Source: an uncultured Prevotellaceae bacterium (GTDB lineage: Bacteria > Bacteroidota > Bacteroidia > Bacteroidales > Bacteroidaceae). Taken from it: a stretch of DNA of 27,684 nt. Location of the stretch: the NCBI GenBank assembly GCA_900315105.1, contig OMXX01000103.1, positions 1 through 27,684 on the forward strand. The letters run 5' to 3'. Within the stretch, counting starts at the first letter, position 1, and each line of letters starts with the position of its first letter. Positions 7,332 to 13,695 of this stretch are shown here, in pieces. The notes beneath the pieces were generated by a model. It was not told where the DNA came from, searched no databases, and saw only the letters and a list, made by a program, of their open reading frames with translations. The translations under genes were made by a program, and so were the position numbers.

Positions 7332-8684
7332 ATGCAAAGAGTCGGCTTCGGTAGTAAAATCGGTATCATTCTCGCAACAGCAGGGTCTGCTGTGGGATTA
7401 GGTAATATTTGGCGATTCCCAACTATGGCGGGACAGGATGGTGGTTCTGCTTTCATAATCCTTTATCTCGTATGCACCCTGATGCTCGGCATACCGGGTA
7501 TGATAGCAGAGTTCATAGTTGGTCGTCATGGTGCTTCCAATGCCCTTCGTGCCTACTCGCACATCACAGGCCTGAAGTGGTGGGGCTTCGTAGGGGCAAT
7601 GGGTGTGCTGTGCTCTTCCATGATTCTCGGCTTCTATTCCGTCGTTGCGGGATGGTGTGTGTATTACCTCTTTGCAAGCATAGCAGGACAAGTGCTTGGC
7701 GATGCACAGTATGTTAGCGATTTCTTCACAAACCTATGCTCCGACCCGATGAAACCGGCAATTATGTCGGTTGTATTCATCGTTCTAACGCATCTTGTGG
7801 TGGTACGTGGAGTGAAAGGGGGAATAGAGAAGGCAGCCAATATACTCATGCCGATGCTCTTCGTGCTGCTCATCATCCTCGTCATTGCAAGCTGCACACT
7901 ACCCGGAGCAATGAAGGGTGTGGAGTTTCTTCTGAAGCCCGATTTCTCGAAGGTGACAAGTAGGGTGGTGCTCGATGCTATGGGACAGGCATTCTTCTCC
8001 CTGAGTCTCGGAACAGCTTGTCTCTGCACCTATGCAAGCTACTTCACACGTCAGACAAATCTCGTAAGCTCTGCTGCACAGATAGCATTTATTGATATAT
8101 TCATTGCCGTACTCTCAGGTCTGATGATATTCCCGGCAGCTTTCTCTGTTGGTGTCAATCCTGATAGCGGTCCTTCTCTCATTTTCATCACCTTGCCGAA
8201 TGTGTTTCAACAGGCATTCGGGAGCATGCCGATAGTGGGTTACATCATCGGAATTCTCTTCTATGCACTCCTTGCCCTTGCTGCCCTCACATCCACAATC
8301 TCCATGCACGAGATTGGTACGGCATTCCTTTCTGAAGAGGTGCGCATGACACGTAAGCAAGGCTCAATAGCAATCACCATCCTATGCAGTATCTTCGGTG
8401 TTCTCTGCTCATGGTCACTCGGTGCTATGCCAGAGTTAGCCGTGGCAGGAAAGAGCCTCTTCGACTGCTTCGACTTCCTTACCGGACAGATAATGCTTCC
8501 TATAGGTGGATTCCTTACTGCAATGATTGTAGGTTGGATAGTTCCGGTGAACGTTATCCGCGATGAATTCACGAATTATGACACGGTTTGTACCAACCTC
8601 TTCCCCCTGTTCATCTGGACAATACGAATTATCTGCCCTGTAGGAATAGTGATTATTTTCCTGAATCAATTTGGGGTGATCTAA
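7332..8684 (+). CDS. Sodium:neurotransmitter symporter (NSS/SNF) family transporter
   Basis: A 450-residue multi-spanning membrane protein. The N-terminus RVGFGSKIGIILATAGSAVG followed by LGNIWRFPTMAGQDGGSAF is the NSS signature of LeuT/MhsT-type transporters; the unwound TM1 carries the sodium and substrate site (GSAVGLGNIWRFP). About 11 hydrophobic segments follow, as usual for bacterial members, which lack TM12. The family takes up amino acids, or sometimes other small solutes, driven by the sodium gradient across the inner membrane. The substrate cannot be told from sequence. I chose the ATG at 7332 over the TTG 15 nt upstream because family members start a few residues before the FGSKxG motif. 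A palindromic TTAATTGTTAATTAA precedes the start. Confidence 0.9.
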   Translation: MQRVGFGSKIGIILATAGSAVGLGNIWRFPTMAGQDGGSAFIILYLVCTLMLGIPGMIAEFIVGRHGASNALRAYSHITGLKWWGFVGAMGVLCSSMILGFYSVVAGWCVYYLFASIAGQVLGDAQYVSDFFTNLCSDPMKPAIMSVVFIVLTHLVVVRGVKGGIEKAANILMPMLFVLLIILVIASCTLPGAMKGVEFLLKPDFSKVTSRVVLDAMGQAFFSLSLGTACLCTYASYFTRQTNLVSSAAQIAFIDIFIAVLSGLMIFPAAFSVGVNPDSGPSLIFITLPNVFQQAFGSMPIVGYIIGILFYALLALAALTSTISMHEIGTAFLSEEVRMTRKQGSIAITILCSIFGVLCSWSLGAMPELAVAGKSLFDCFDFLTGQIMLPIGGFLTAMIVGWIVPVNVIRDEFTNYDTVCTNLFPLFIWTIRIICPVGIVIIFLNQFGVI

Positions 8685-8685
8685 T

Positions 8686-8833
8686 TTACTATTTGACTAT
8701 TGACTATTTACTATTTATTTACTATTGGATGATGTACTATTTTCTTCCCCACATAGCAGAATAATAAATAGTAAATATTTAATAGAAAAATAGTACATAA
8801 ATAGTAAATAGTAAATCTGTAAATAGTAAATAT
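8686..8833. repeat. AT-rich inverted cluster of TTTACTAT / ATAGTAAA units
   Basis: The left half has repeated TTACTATT and GACTATT units (8686-8727). The right half has the reverse complement ATAGTAAA repeated about five times (about 8764-8831), including AATAGTAAATAGTAAAT. The two halves can pair over a long distance around a unique stretch of about 40 nt. It fills the space between the symporter and the HhH gene. No promoter box is clear. Confidence 0.7.
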
Positions 8834-8839
8834 AAAACG

Positions 8840-9745
8840 ATGTCTCGATTCAGTAAATCCGACAAAGATGCCATAATCATACTGCTTGTCGTCATCATCA
8901 TTTGTTTGGCGGCATTACCGTTATTAAGGAGTTCGGAAGACAAAGTGAAGTCTCCTGACAAGTCGGAGTATGCCAATAAGCCAAGACAATACACACGCAA
9001 ACAGCAGCCATACTATAAAGTTCCGGAAAAGCAATACGAACTCTTCAATTTCGACCCAAATACCGCTGACAGCACCGAATTACTCCGTCTCGGCTTGCAG
9101 CCCTGGCAGGTGCGCAACATATACAAATACCGCGCAGCAGGTGGCCGATATAACAAACCAACCGACTTTGCACGTCTCTATGGTCTTACCCTGAAGCAAT
9201 ACAAGCGCTTGGAGCCTTATATCAAGATAGAGAAAGAGGTAATGGCAGCTGATGTGTATAAAAAATCTGACGATGAAAAGCCGATAAAGAAAGATACAAC
9301 TCTTATTGCCTATCCTGTCAAGATAAGTGAAGGAGAGCATATCAATATAAACATCGCAGATACTAACGAACTTAAGCGAATACCCGGCATAGGCTCATAC
9401 TATGCAAGGCGAATCGTTTCATTCCGACAGCGATTAGGCGGAATAGCCAACGTACACCAACTGTTGGAGATACAGGGTTTCCCAGAATCATCGCTGAAAT
9501 ATATGAGCGTAGGTGAATCCGCCAATAACCGAAACCTACCGCCCATCACCCGAATCAGAATCAACCATCTGGATGTAAACGCCCTCTCCCGCCACCCTTA
9601 CATCAGATACATACAGGCGAAGGAGATTATGAATCATCGCCGTCTTCGCGGTCCAATAAAAAAAGCAGACGACCTTCGCCGCCTGCCTTCATTTACCGAT
9701 AAAGAGGTTGAGAGGTTAAAGCCGTATATAGACTTTGAACCATAA
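8840..9745 (+). CDS. Membrane-anchored helix-hairpin-helix (ComEA-like) protein
   Basis: A 301-residue protein. One N-terminal membrane segment (about residues 10-30, AIIILLVVIIICLAALPLL) anchors it, leaving the rest probably periplasmic. Three helix-hairpin-helix units follow: about 50-125 (FNFDPNTADSTELLRLGL), about 160-225 (ININIADTNELKRIPGIGSY, with the classic GIG hairpin) and about 240-300 (HLDVNALSRHPYIRYIQAKE). ComEA-type HhH domains bind double-stranded DNA without sequence preference, in natural transformation for the best-known members. Many Bacteroidetes carry such three-unit proteins with no proven competence role, so DNA binding is family knowledge and uptake is inference. The gene stands alone between repeat-filled intergenic regions. 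Confidence 0.82.
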   Translation: MSRFSKSDKDAIIILLVVIIICLAALPLLRSSEDKVKSPDKSEYANKPRQYTRKQQPYYKVPEKQYELFNFDPNTADSTELLRLGLQPWQVRNIYKYRAAGGRYNKPTDFARLYGLTLKQYKRLEPYIKIEKEVMAADVYKKSDDEKPIKKDTTLIAYPVKISEGEHININIADTNELKRIPGIGSYYARRIVSFRQRLGGIANVHQLLEIQGFPESSLKYMSVGESANNRNLPPITRIRINHLDVNALSRHPYIRYIQAKEIMNHRRLRGPIKKADDLRRLPSFTDKEVERLKPYIDFEP

Positions 9746-9749
9746 CCTA

Positions 9750-9814
9750 CGGCCCCCCTCCAACTGACACATACTCCGATGTTATCAACATCGGACTTCC
9801 CCCGAGGGGGAGAG
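9750..9814 (+). repeat. GC-rich palindromic repeat with the same inner palindrome as copy c
   Basis: The outer arms (GGCCCCCCTCC and CCCCCGAGGGGGAGAG) differ from family 1. The inside, CACATACTCCGATGTTAT then AACATCGGACTTCCC (9768-9800), is nearly identical to the module within copy c (4759-4793). The inner hairpin TCCGATGTT/AACATCGGA spans 9775-9795. Confidence 0.8.
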
Positions 9815-9855
9815 TTCTTAGATAGTACTAAGCCTCAAAGGATAGCTTTGATATA

Positions 9856-9895
9856 TAAACTCCCCTCCCCGCTCGGGGGAAGGGAGTTTATTTTT
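9856..9895. terminator. Strong terminator hairpin between convergent genes
   Basis: TAAACTCCC (9856-9864) pairs with GGGAGTTTA (9882-9890), with further C/G pairing inside (CCCC with GGGG), followed by TTTTTATTG on the plus strand. It can end transcription from the HhH gene. Confidence 0.8.
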
Positions 9896-9949
9896 ATTGT
9901 TCGCTATATTGTTTCAAACGAAAACGCCTTTCGCAGAAAAGTGTAACTA

Positions 9950-10021
9950 CTCCCCCTGGAGGGGGTGAGGGGGGTGGAGCCTTCCCTTGGGGAAGGACGG
10001 GTTAGGCTGTAGGGGGGCTCC
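9950..10021. repeat. Nested GC-rich palindromes next to the hydrolase stop codon
   Basis: CTCCCCCT-GG-AGGGGG (9950-9965), an inner TTCCC/GGGAA hairpin (about 9983-9995) and outer GGAGCC (9976-9981) against GGCTCC (10016-10021). The last arm touches the stop codon of the minus-strand hydrolase, so it may act as its terminator or 3' end structure. Style and composition match the other GC-rich repeats in the window. Confidence 0.6.
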
Positions 10022-11338
10022 TTATATCTCCTTAAACACCTCCTCAATCATCACGAGCATACCATTGATATGCTGGAGGAGAGCGTTCTTTGTCTTAGGA
10101 GTGATGATTGTAGGCTCTTCCACGTAGCTGTTTCTGAGGTTTGCGTAAGCCTCCTCGAAGTTAGCGAATGGCACTACGCCGTCAGGGTTAGAGTGGATGA
10201 GCTTCAGACGATATTTAGGCATCCAGCCCTTGCAGAGATTCTGACGATCCATAACCATAAGCAGACGGTCAAGGTGTTCTGGATGTGCGTTGAGATAGTT
10301 GAAGTTAAGAATCTGGTCAAGAGAAGCACCATTCCACTTTATAATCATATCGGCAACATTCTCCTTATTCTGACGGATAGCCTGTGGCACACCAGTCTTC
10401 AAAGCCCATGCTGTGAAGAAATCCTCATAGTTGATACCTGCCATGTCAGCAGGATAGCTGTTGAACATACTGTTGATAACAGTAGGGATAACAGAACCCA
10501 GTGCCATGTCCTTACCATTTTCAAGGTCGCTGAGATATGTCTCGAAGGTAAGACGAAGATCGTAAGGACCGTCACCGCAATACACCTTCTGCAAGTGCAA
10601 GCGACTCTGGGTATAGGCATCAAGCTGCTGAACCCTTCTCAGGGAAGCCAATGAAACGGCACCACCCTGTGAATAACCAAGGATATAGGTCTTGTAGTTG
10701 CTGTCAAGAGACAGCTTCTTCTGCTTAGCATAGTCAAGAAGAGTGAGAAGAGCATCCACACTTGTACGGCCATGAACCTCAGAATTAAGGTAGAGGTCAG
10801 GATGGTTAGAAGAAGAACCAAGACCGATGTAATCAGGAAGAATACACAGAGAACCAGTAGCCGCCATCACAGACTCAACAGAAGTATAGTTAGAAGGAAT
10901 CATCATAGCACCAATCTGAGTGCCGTGGTTGATAAGCATCACATTCTTGATCTTCTTGAAGAGAGGGTAAACGATGAGTGCAGAGGCAGTAACAGGCTTG
11001 TTAGCCTCGTCGAGAGTCTGGTAGGTCACATGAACAGTCTTGTAGATAGCTGGCACAAGACCACGTGTAGTATTCACATTCTCAAGCTTGGCAAACGACT
11101 CCTTGAAAGAGGCGTTAAGCTCAGAGAGCTGAGAAGCGTCAGCCTTGTCAGCAATACCTATAACGGCATCATTGAAGAACTGCTCTTCTGAAACCTCATT
11201 CTCATCAATTACAGAGAACTCGTGTGAAACAACTGTCTGCTGAGTTGTAGCAACAGACTCCTGCTGGATATCCTCACTTGAACAAGAAGCGAACAATCCA
11301 ACCATGAAAGCGCATACGATTAATGCATTTTTCTTCAT
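10022..11338 (-). CDS. Secreted lipoprotein alpha/beta hydrolase (lipase-like)
   Basis: A 438-residue protein. Residues 1-19 (MKKNALIVCAFMVGLFASC) are a lipoprotein signal with lipobox FASC (Cys19), so it is probably anchored in the envelope. The alpha/beta hydrolase core includes an oxyanion-type INHG at about 137-139, LPDYIGLG at about 168-174 and the nucleophile elbow GYSQG (Ser223). Candidate partners for the triad are Asp386 (SNPDGVVPF) and His423 (ALLQHINGM). The layout is like the secretory lipase/esterase family. The true ester substrate is unknown. It is transcribed alone, convergent with the HhH gene. Confidence 0.85.
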   Translation of the reverse strand: MKKNALIVCAFMVGLFASCSSEDIQQESVATTQQTVVSHEFSVIDENEVSEEQFFNDAVIGIADKADASQLSELNASFKESFAKLENVNTTRGLVPAIYKTVHVTYQTLDEANKPVTASALIVYPLFKKIKNVMLINHGTQIGAMMIPSNYTSVESVMAATGSLCILPDYIGLGSSSNHPDLYLNSEVHGRTSVDALLTLLDYAKQKKLSLDSNYKTYILGYSQGGAVSLASLRRVQQLDAYTQSRLHLQKVYCGDGPYDLRLTFETYLSDLENGKDMALGSVIPTVINSMFNSYPADMAGINYEDFFTAWALKTGVPQAIRQNKENVADMIIKWNGASLDQILNFNYLNAHPEHLDRLLMVMDRQNLCKGWMPKYRLKLIHSNPDGVVPFANFEEAYANLRNSYVEEPTIITPKTKNALLQHINGMLVMIEEVFKEI

Positions 11339-11399
11339 AAAACAGTTTTTATTAAGTTATATAAGATGTTTGTACTTTTTCGAGTAGTCAAATGCGATG

Positions 11400-11407
11400 C
11401 AAAGGTA
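11400..11407 (-). promoter_or_regulatory. -7 box of the hydrolase gene
   Basis: On the minus strand TACCTTTG fits TAnnTTTG and is followed by CATC, giving a leader of roughly 55 nt before the start at 11338. The same TACCTTTGCATC string precedes the Spy/CpxP-like gene. Confidence 0.65.
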
Positions 11408-11617
11408 ATGCATTTTTCATACACTCTTATGTAATTTTTCGTCAATTTTCTGTATTTTTTCGTCAAAATCAGTGAAAAGGTACAATAATATTCTAATCCC
11501 CTTCATCCCCCCATAGTGTGTGTGTAAGAAATGTTTGACTATTTGACCTAAAAACAGAAGCGAAGTTAATATACACTTAGTTTGTACATTCCAAGACAAA
11601 AAGACGAAAGCTTCTTT

Positions 11618-11907
11618 GGTGTAATAGTCGGTGTAATACTTTTTGAAAAAAGTTTTCAACGCCAAGTATTACACCTTTGGCGTTTTAGCGCTCTAAACAA
11701 TTGTATATCAATCTGTTTGCTTTGGTGTAATACCCTCAAAAGTATTCACCAGTATTACATCAAATCGCCCGAAAAGTGTAATACTTTCAATGGTATTACA
11801 CCGCATCTAACACGCTGATAATCAATAAAAATATTACACATAACAGCAAAAGGTGTAATGCCCCTCTAAAAACTTTTTGTTTTTTTCTTTTCAAGAGATA
11901 TTACACC
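11618..11907. repeat. Cluster of about ten GGTGTAATA / TATTACACC motifs in both orientations
   Basis: Forward copies or near-copies are at 11618-11626, 11630-11638, 11724-11732, 11776-11783 and 11852-11860. Reverse copies are at 11667-11675, 11753-11760 (ending AT), 11794-11802, 11832-11840 (ending CA) and 11899-11907, plus a defective AGTATTCACC at 11741-11750. Several opposite neighbours can form hairpins; GGTGTAATACT (11630-11640) pairs with AGTATTACACC (11665-11675) around an inner TTGAAAA/TTTTCAA stem. There is no convincing gene in 11408-12158; this cluster and the tandem repeats after it account for most of it. Confidence 0.9.
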
Positions 11908-11955
11908 AATTCCGAAAGACCCTTATAACATCCTTCGTTCTGCCTTCGTTGTAGC

Positions 11956-11999
11956 TCCGTTCCAAGTCCGTTTCAGGTCCGTTCCAAGTCCGTTCCTGG
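11956..11999 (+). repeat. Four tandem 11-bp repeats (TCCGTTCCAAG)
   Basis: Consecutive units TCCGTTCCAAG, TCCGTTTCAGG, TCCGTTCCAAG and TCCGTTCCTGG. The 11-bp period is close to one helical turn, so all units face the same side of the DNA, as in iterons or cooperative operators. Confidence 0.9.
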
Positions 12000-12015
12000 G
12001 AATGGGCGAAAAATG

Positions 12016-12037
12016 GGACTTACATAGGACTTACAAG
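12016..12037 (+). repeat. Second 11-bp tandem pair (GGACTTACATA / GGACTTACAAG)
   Basis: Two adjacent 11-bp units beginning GGACTTAC. GGACTT is also the reverse complement of the AAGTCC junctions in the array at 11956-11999, so the two arrays look like inverted sets of related sites 16 bp apart. Confidence 0.8.
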
Positions 12038-12158
12038 GGAGGAAGAAGGGAGTTGCTTGGGAATCATATTTAACGTGAGTTCGACGAAAAAAAGGACGCA
12101 CTTTGTTGTCTGTAAAAAAGCGATAGCAATTTGTGCGAAAGGAATGTCAATTATTCGT

Positions 12159-12257
12159 ATGAAAAAGGAAACTTGGAAATTCATTCTTCAGACGTCTGCA
12201 GCTGTGCTAATAGCCATAGCGACTACCCTCGGCGTGACATTCTGTTTAGGTGTATAA
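12159..12257 (+). CDS. Smalltalk microprotein
   Basis: A 32-residue protein. The sequence from the ATG at 12159 (MKKETWKFILQTSAAVLIAI, ATTLGVTFCLGV) has the plan of the Bacteroidales smalltalk family: MKKxTWK, a single membrane helix, and ATTLGVT near the C-terminus. A longer frame from 12057 exists, but its extra part has no family resemblance. The function of smalltalk is not established. It usually sits near an HU-like DNA-binding protein and an N-acetylmuramoyl-L-alanine amidase gene, often close to a VirE/primase gene. None of these is in this window, so it is an orphan. A hairpin terminator follows 4 nt after the stop. Confidence 0.75.
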   Translation: MKKETWKFILQTSAAVLIAIATTLGVTFCLGV

Positions 12258-12261
12258 AAAA

Positions 12262-12294
12262 ATGAATCCTCCATAACGACTATGGAGGATTCAT
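12262..12294. terminator. Bidirectional terminator between smalltalk and the Spy/CpxP-like gene
   Basis: A perfect 14-bp stem, ATGAATCCTCCATA against TATGGAGGATTCAT, with a 5-nt loop. On the minus strand it is followed by seven Ts (12256-12262), and on the plus strand by CTTTTA, so it serves mainly the minus-strand gene and partly smalltalk. Confidence 0.9.
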
Positions 12295-12351
12295 CTTTTA
12301 GGCACGCTAACTTAACTTAAACTCGAATATTTTCATCGAATTGATGTTGTG

Positions 12352-12744
12352 TTATGATTTTGTACTCATCATAGCGGTATGATTCTTCCTTGCTGAAACT
12401 ATGCGATCCATATTAATAATCATTTTGTTGCGGGCCGTGAGGTCGAAAATCTCTTCGAATTTCTTGTATTGCTTATCGCTTAGAATCTGTTTCATCTGCT
12501 TCTTGTGGCGATCCACGATTTTGTGAGCAGATCTGAATCCCATACCTCTGCCTCTCTGTTGAGAAAGGTTTTCCATTGCATCGTTAAACTCTGCCATTGA
12601 AACCTTGACTGTCTCCATCTGGTTCTTGTCCAGTTCCAGATAGCAACTTATTCTCTTGAAGAACACTGATGAGTCATTACTCTTTGCATTTACATTCATT
12701 GTCATTGCAAACATTACCACGATGGCGAAAACAATCTTTTTCAT
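12352..12744 (-). CDS. Small secreted Spy/CpxP-like protein
   Basis: A 130-residue protein from the ATG at 12744, chosen because a signal peptide starts exactly there (MKKIVFAIVVMFAMTMNVNA) and an AAGGAAAAA stretch precedes it. A 40-residue upstream extension is possible but has no signal character. The mature part is helical and charged: YLELDKNQMETVKVSMAEF, then MKQILSDKQYKKFEEIFDL. The LDKNQ and LSDKQ motifs resemble the LTxxQ repeats of periplasmic Spy/CpxP proteins, which act as chaperones or stress sensors. Small secreted proteins of this kind are common in Prevotella. The role here is inferred from weak similarity. Confidence 0.7.
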   Translation of the reverse strand: MKKIVFAIVVMFAMTMNVNAKSNDSSVFFKRISCYLELDKNQMETVKVSMAEFNDAMENLSQQRGRGMGFRSAHKIVDRHKKQMKQILSDKQYKKFEEIFDLTARNKMIINMDRIVSARKNHTAMMSTKS

Positions 12745-12797
12745 ATCTTTTTCCTTTTTTAAATGGTTATACAATATTTTGTTTCTGATTTCTGATG

Positions 12798-12805
12798 CAA
12801 AGGTA
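12798..12805 (-). promoter_or_regulatory. -7 box of the Spy/CpxP-like gene
   Basis: TACCTTTG on the minus strand, followed by CATC, 53 nt upstream of the chosen start at 12744. It supports that start, since the longer frame would begin upstream of the promoter. Confidence 0.65.
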
Positions 12806-12907
12806 TGAAGAAATGGGCTATACTCAAAATATCTTTCGACGTTTACCCCCATGTCTTTCGACATTTCCCCAATGGCATACTATATTTCCTCCTCGAAAAC
12901 GACTTTA

Positions 12908-13235
12908 ACTGACTATCAATGCGTTAGCACCGGATGTTGCACACATGTCGCAAAAACGGAAATAACCATTGATAATCAACATGTTAACATTCTTGCTACA
13001 TTTTCTTGATTTGGATTGATTATGGAATGCGGAAATGCTCCTGTCATTACTAAAATATGCCAATACTGGCAACTTTTAGTCGTGAGGCTTGTCTTGGTCG
13101 CATTAAATATCTGTCACTATTGGCACTTTCTTATTCAGGAATACCTGTAAAAGAGCTCCATTGTCTCTTTCTTTGGCAAATTACAAGCAAATTAAACTTG
13201 TTTATAATTATCACTGATTATCAGCACATTAGACA
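12908..13235 (+). repeat. Three dispersed copies of a degenerate 22-bp motif (TGAYWATCARYRYRTTA)
   Basis: Copies are at 12908-12929 (ACTGACTATCAATGCGTTAG), 12967-12989 (ATTGATAATCAACATGTTAA) and 13212-13235 (ACTGATTATCAGCACATTAG). A partial one, CTGATAATCAA, lies at about 11815. They fall in the stretch 12745-13470, which has no supportable gene and only these motifs, the 21-bp direct repeat and the promoters. Confidence 0.6.
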
Positions 13236-13295
13236 TGTTTGTATCCGTATTTTGATTGTTTCAGCAAGTTGCCAGCAAATTACCAGCAAATTAAA
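13176..13295 (+). repeat. 21-bp direct repeat, two copies 99 bp apart
   Basis: Copies at 13176-13196 and 13275-13295 differ at one base. Each consists of two GCAAATTA half-units (GCAAATTAC, then MA, then GCAAATTAAA). They lie about 175-295 bp upstream of the XRE-type regulator gene. Confidence 0.75.
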
Positions 13296-13439
13296 TTATG
13301 CTCGAAGAGGAATGTGATTACGTTGTCAAAATGACTTATTTGTGCAAGTAACGACGCCAAATACTTGATGAAATCATCAAATTTTCACCATAAACAATAA
13401 AAAATAAGTGTATTCTACCGAATTATGAATAATTTTTTG

Positions 13440-13447
13440 TATCTTTG
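13440..13447 (+). promoter_or_regulatory. -7 box of the defence island leading gene
   Basis: TATCTTTG fits TAnnTTTG and lies 23 nt before the start codon of the XRE-type gene. I see no clear -33 box. This is the only good promoter box found ahead of the same-strand run of genes. Confidence 0.65.
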
Positions 13448-13470
13448 CCCTCAAATAAGAGAAATCTATC

Positions 13471-13686
13471 ATGGCAAAATTAAATCGGATAAGAATCGTT
13501 CTAGCAGAACACGACCTGAACAACAAATGGTTGGCGGATAAGCTTGGAAAGGATCAGGCAACTATTTCCAAATGGGTCACCAATACCACCCAGCCAAGCC
13601 TTGAAGCACTTATAGCAATAGCCAATGCGCTTGAAGTGCCTGTACAGGAGTTGGTGAGACAAGAAGAATTCAATCAAGAGAAATAA
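13471..13686 (+). CDS. XRE-family helix-turn-helix regulator
   Basis: A 71-residue protein that is essentially one Cro/CI-type HTH domain: LNNKWLADKLGKDQATISKW is the HTH, followed by NTTQPSLEALIAIANALEV, a typical XRE helix 4-5. There is no ligand or dimerisation domain beyond this. It is the first gene of the island, with its own promoter box, and ends 9 nt before the AlbA_2 gene. It is likely to control the operon, in the manner of the small C (controller) proteins of restriction-modification systems, perhaps through the repeats at 13176-13295. That link is inference. Confidence 0.88.
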   Translation: MAKLNRIRIVLAEHDLNNKWLADKLGKDQATISKWVTNTTQPSLEALIAIANALEVPVQELVRQEEFNQEK

Positions 13687-13695
13687 GCCAAAACG

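Noticed and set aside
11618..12037. CRISPR-like array
   Set aside because: The repeats are 9-11 bp, in mixed orientation or directly adjacent, with no regular spacers and no cas gene nearby.
12745..12864. N-terminal extension of the Spy/CpxP-like protein
   Set aside because: The extension would begin upstream of the -7 box at 12798-12805, and the signal peptide begins exactly at the internal Met.
13057..13317. An 86-codon plus-strand frame in the gap before the island
   Set aside because: No domain, no promoter box; its codons are made partly of the 21-bp direct repeats and the 22-bp motif.
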